Source of the DNA: T1Sed10-7 sp047921175 | Lineage (GTDB): Bacteria; Actinomycetota; Nitriliruptoria; Nitriliruptorales; Nitriliruptoraceae | Assembly: GCA_047921175.1 (NCBI GenBank) | Contig: JBLRWQ010000119.1 | Location: forward strand, 1 to 5,258 | DNA: 5,258 nucleotides | Direction of reading: 5' to 3' | Shown: positions 4,757 to 5,258 of the stretch, piece after piece | Numbering within the stretch: the stretch's first letter is position 1 | Layout: each line of letters begins with the position of its first letter | Notes under the pieces: model-generated | What the model was told of the DNA's origin: nothing | The model's input: only the letters and a program-made list of their open reading frames with translations | Databases searched by the model: none | Made by a program: the position numbers and the translations under genes

Positions 4757-5258
4757 GTGCCCGAGGTACCGGACCTGGTGGCGGCCGTCGCGCCGCTGCG
4801 GGACGGCCTGACCGCGCGCCACGAGGCCCGCGAGATCGCGTTCGCGGCCTCCCGTGATGCCATCCGGGCCGCGGCCAACGCGATCCGGGCGGTCCACCGG
4901 GGCGAGCCTGCTCGGGTCGCAACCCTGCTCGCCGAGGCCGCGTCGGCGCTGCAGGTCGCGAGCGACGCGAGCGAGGACCACCCCGAGGTCCGCTACGCGG
5001 GTTTCCTCGGTGACGCCGCCAAGGAGGTCGCCGAGGCCGAGCTGACCCGCGCAGCGGTCGCCGGGGAGCCCCTGCCGGGCCCGGACGAGCTCGGGGTCGA
5101 CGAGGTGTCGTGGCTGCACGGGCTGGCGGAGACCGTCGGCGAGCTCCGGCGTGCGAGCCTGGATCGGGTGCGCTCGGGCGACCTCGACCGGGCGGAGGGC
5201 TACCTCGCCCTGATGCAGGAGATCCTGGCGGCGCTGGTGACCATCGACGTGCCCGATG
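4757..5258 (+). CDS. Translin-family protein (3' end beyond the window)
   Basis: The frame opens at GTG 4757, one base after the previous stop codon, and remains open for 167 codons to the edge. The protein is almost wholly alpha-helical, with translin landmarks in order: FAASRDAIRAAANAIRAVHRG (29-49, ending in the H-R-G-E signature), LLAEA (57-61), KEVAEA (89-94), LPGPDELGV (106-114), WLHGLAETVGELRR (119-132), LDRVRSGDLDRAE (135-147), YLALMQEI and VPD at the edge. Translin and its partner TRAX form octameric barrels that bind RNA and single-stranded DNA; TRAX is a nuclease. Family members are about 200-230 residues, so roughly 15-60 are missing. KEVAEA aligns by eye with the QEYxEA stretch whose glutamates serve TRAX, but nuclease activity cannot be judged. 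It probably shares a transcript with the membrane protein. Confidence 0.85.
   Translation, partial: MPEVPDLVAAVAPLRDGLTARHEAREIAFAASRDAIRAAANAIRAVHRGEPARVATLLAEAASALQVASDASEDHPEVRYAGFLGDAAKEVAEAELTRAAVAGEPLPGPDELGVDEVSWLHGLAETVGELRRASLDRVRSGDLDRAEGYLALMQEILAALVTIDVPD

Noticed and set aside
3448..4878. 476-codon minus-strand open frame opposite moaC and the membrane-protein gene
   Set aside because: It is long but His/Arg/Gly-rich, with no domain, and lies opposite conserved moaC and the start of the translin gene.
1..5258. CRISPR array, tRNA, rRNA, insertion sequence or attachment site
   Set aside because: No regularly spaced repeats, tRNA-like cloverleaf, transposase motif or terminal inverted repeats were seen on either strand by eye.

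Overview
This is a very GC-rich window (about 70-75% by eye). Codon third positions are almost always G or C, GTG starts are common and the genes are tightly packed. With the gene content this points to an actinobacterial (Actinomycetota) chromosome. The order matches the block known in Mycobacterium tuberculosis as Rv0991c (ruc) - Rv0992c (5-formyl-THF cyclo-ligase) - galU - moeA1 - ... - Rv0996. The moaC and translin genes suggest a lineage away from the mycobacteria, but I cannot name it.

Left part, minus strand (1-1274): a 5-formyltetrahydrofolate cyclo-ligase gene is followed by a small FmdB-type zinc-ribbon gene, the apparent ortholog of the redox-regulated chaperone Ruc. Between them lies a near-perfect CIRCE operator (646-672) directly against a good sigma-70-type promoter (TTGCCA-N17-CATCAT), so the zinc-ribbon gene is probably heat-inducible through HrcA. 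The cyclo-ligase gene seems to start at a CTG codon; a conventional gene call would cut off its conserved N-terminus. The leftmost 146 bases may hold the start of another minus-strand gene that runs off the window.

Right part, plus strand (1375-5258): galU, moeA, moaC, a three-helix membrane protein and a translin-family protein follow one another. galU and moeA overlap by 4 bases, moeA and moaC are 7 bases apart, and the membrane protein and translin are 1 base apart. A 120-base gap after moaC carries a possible extended -10 promoter and a 7-codon ORF coupled to the membrane-protein gene. The two arms of the locus diverge from a 100-base region with two TAGGCT -10 boxes inside a 12-base inverted repeat.

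How the genes may work together: GalU supplies UDP-glucose for envelope glycans. MoeA and MoaC are molybdenum-cofactor enzymes. The membrane protein resembles the GlpR/SepX family, whose members work in cell division with a MoeA-like partner called Glp in Corynebacterium. The moeA here may therefore encode Glp or a dual-function protein, linking the operon to division and polar growth. The translin homolog is a nucleic-acid-binding family best known from eukaryotes and archaea, and its place here is the least explained part of the window.
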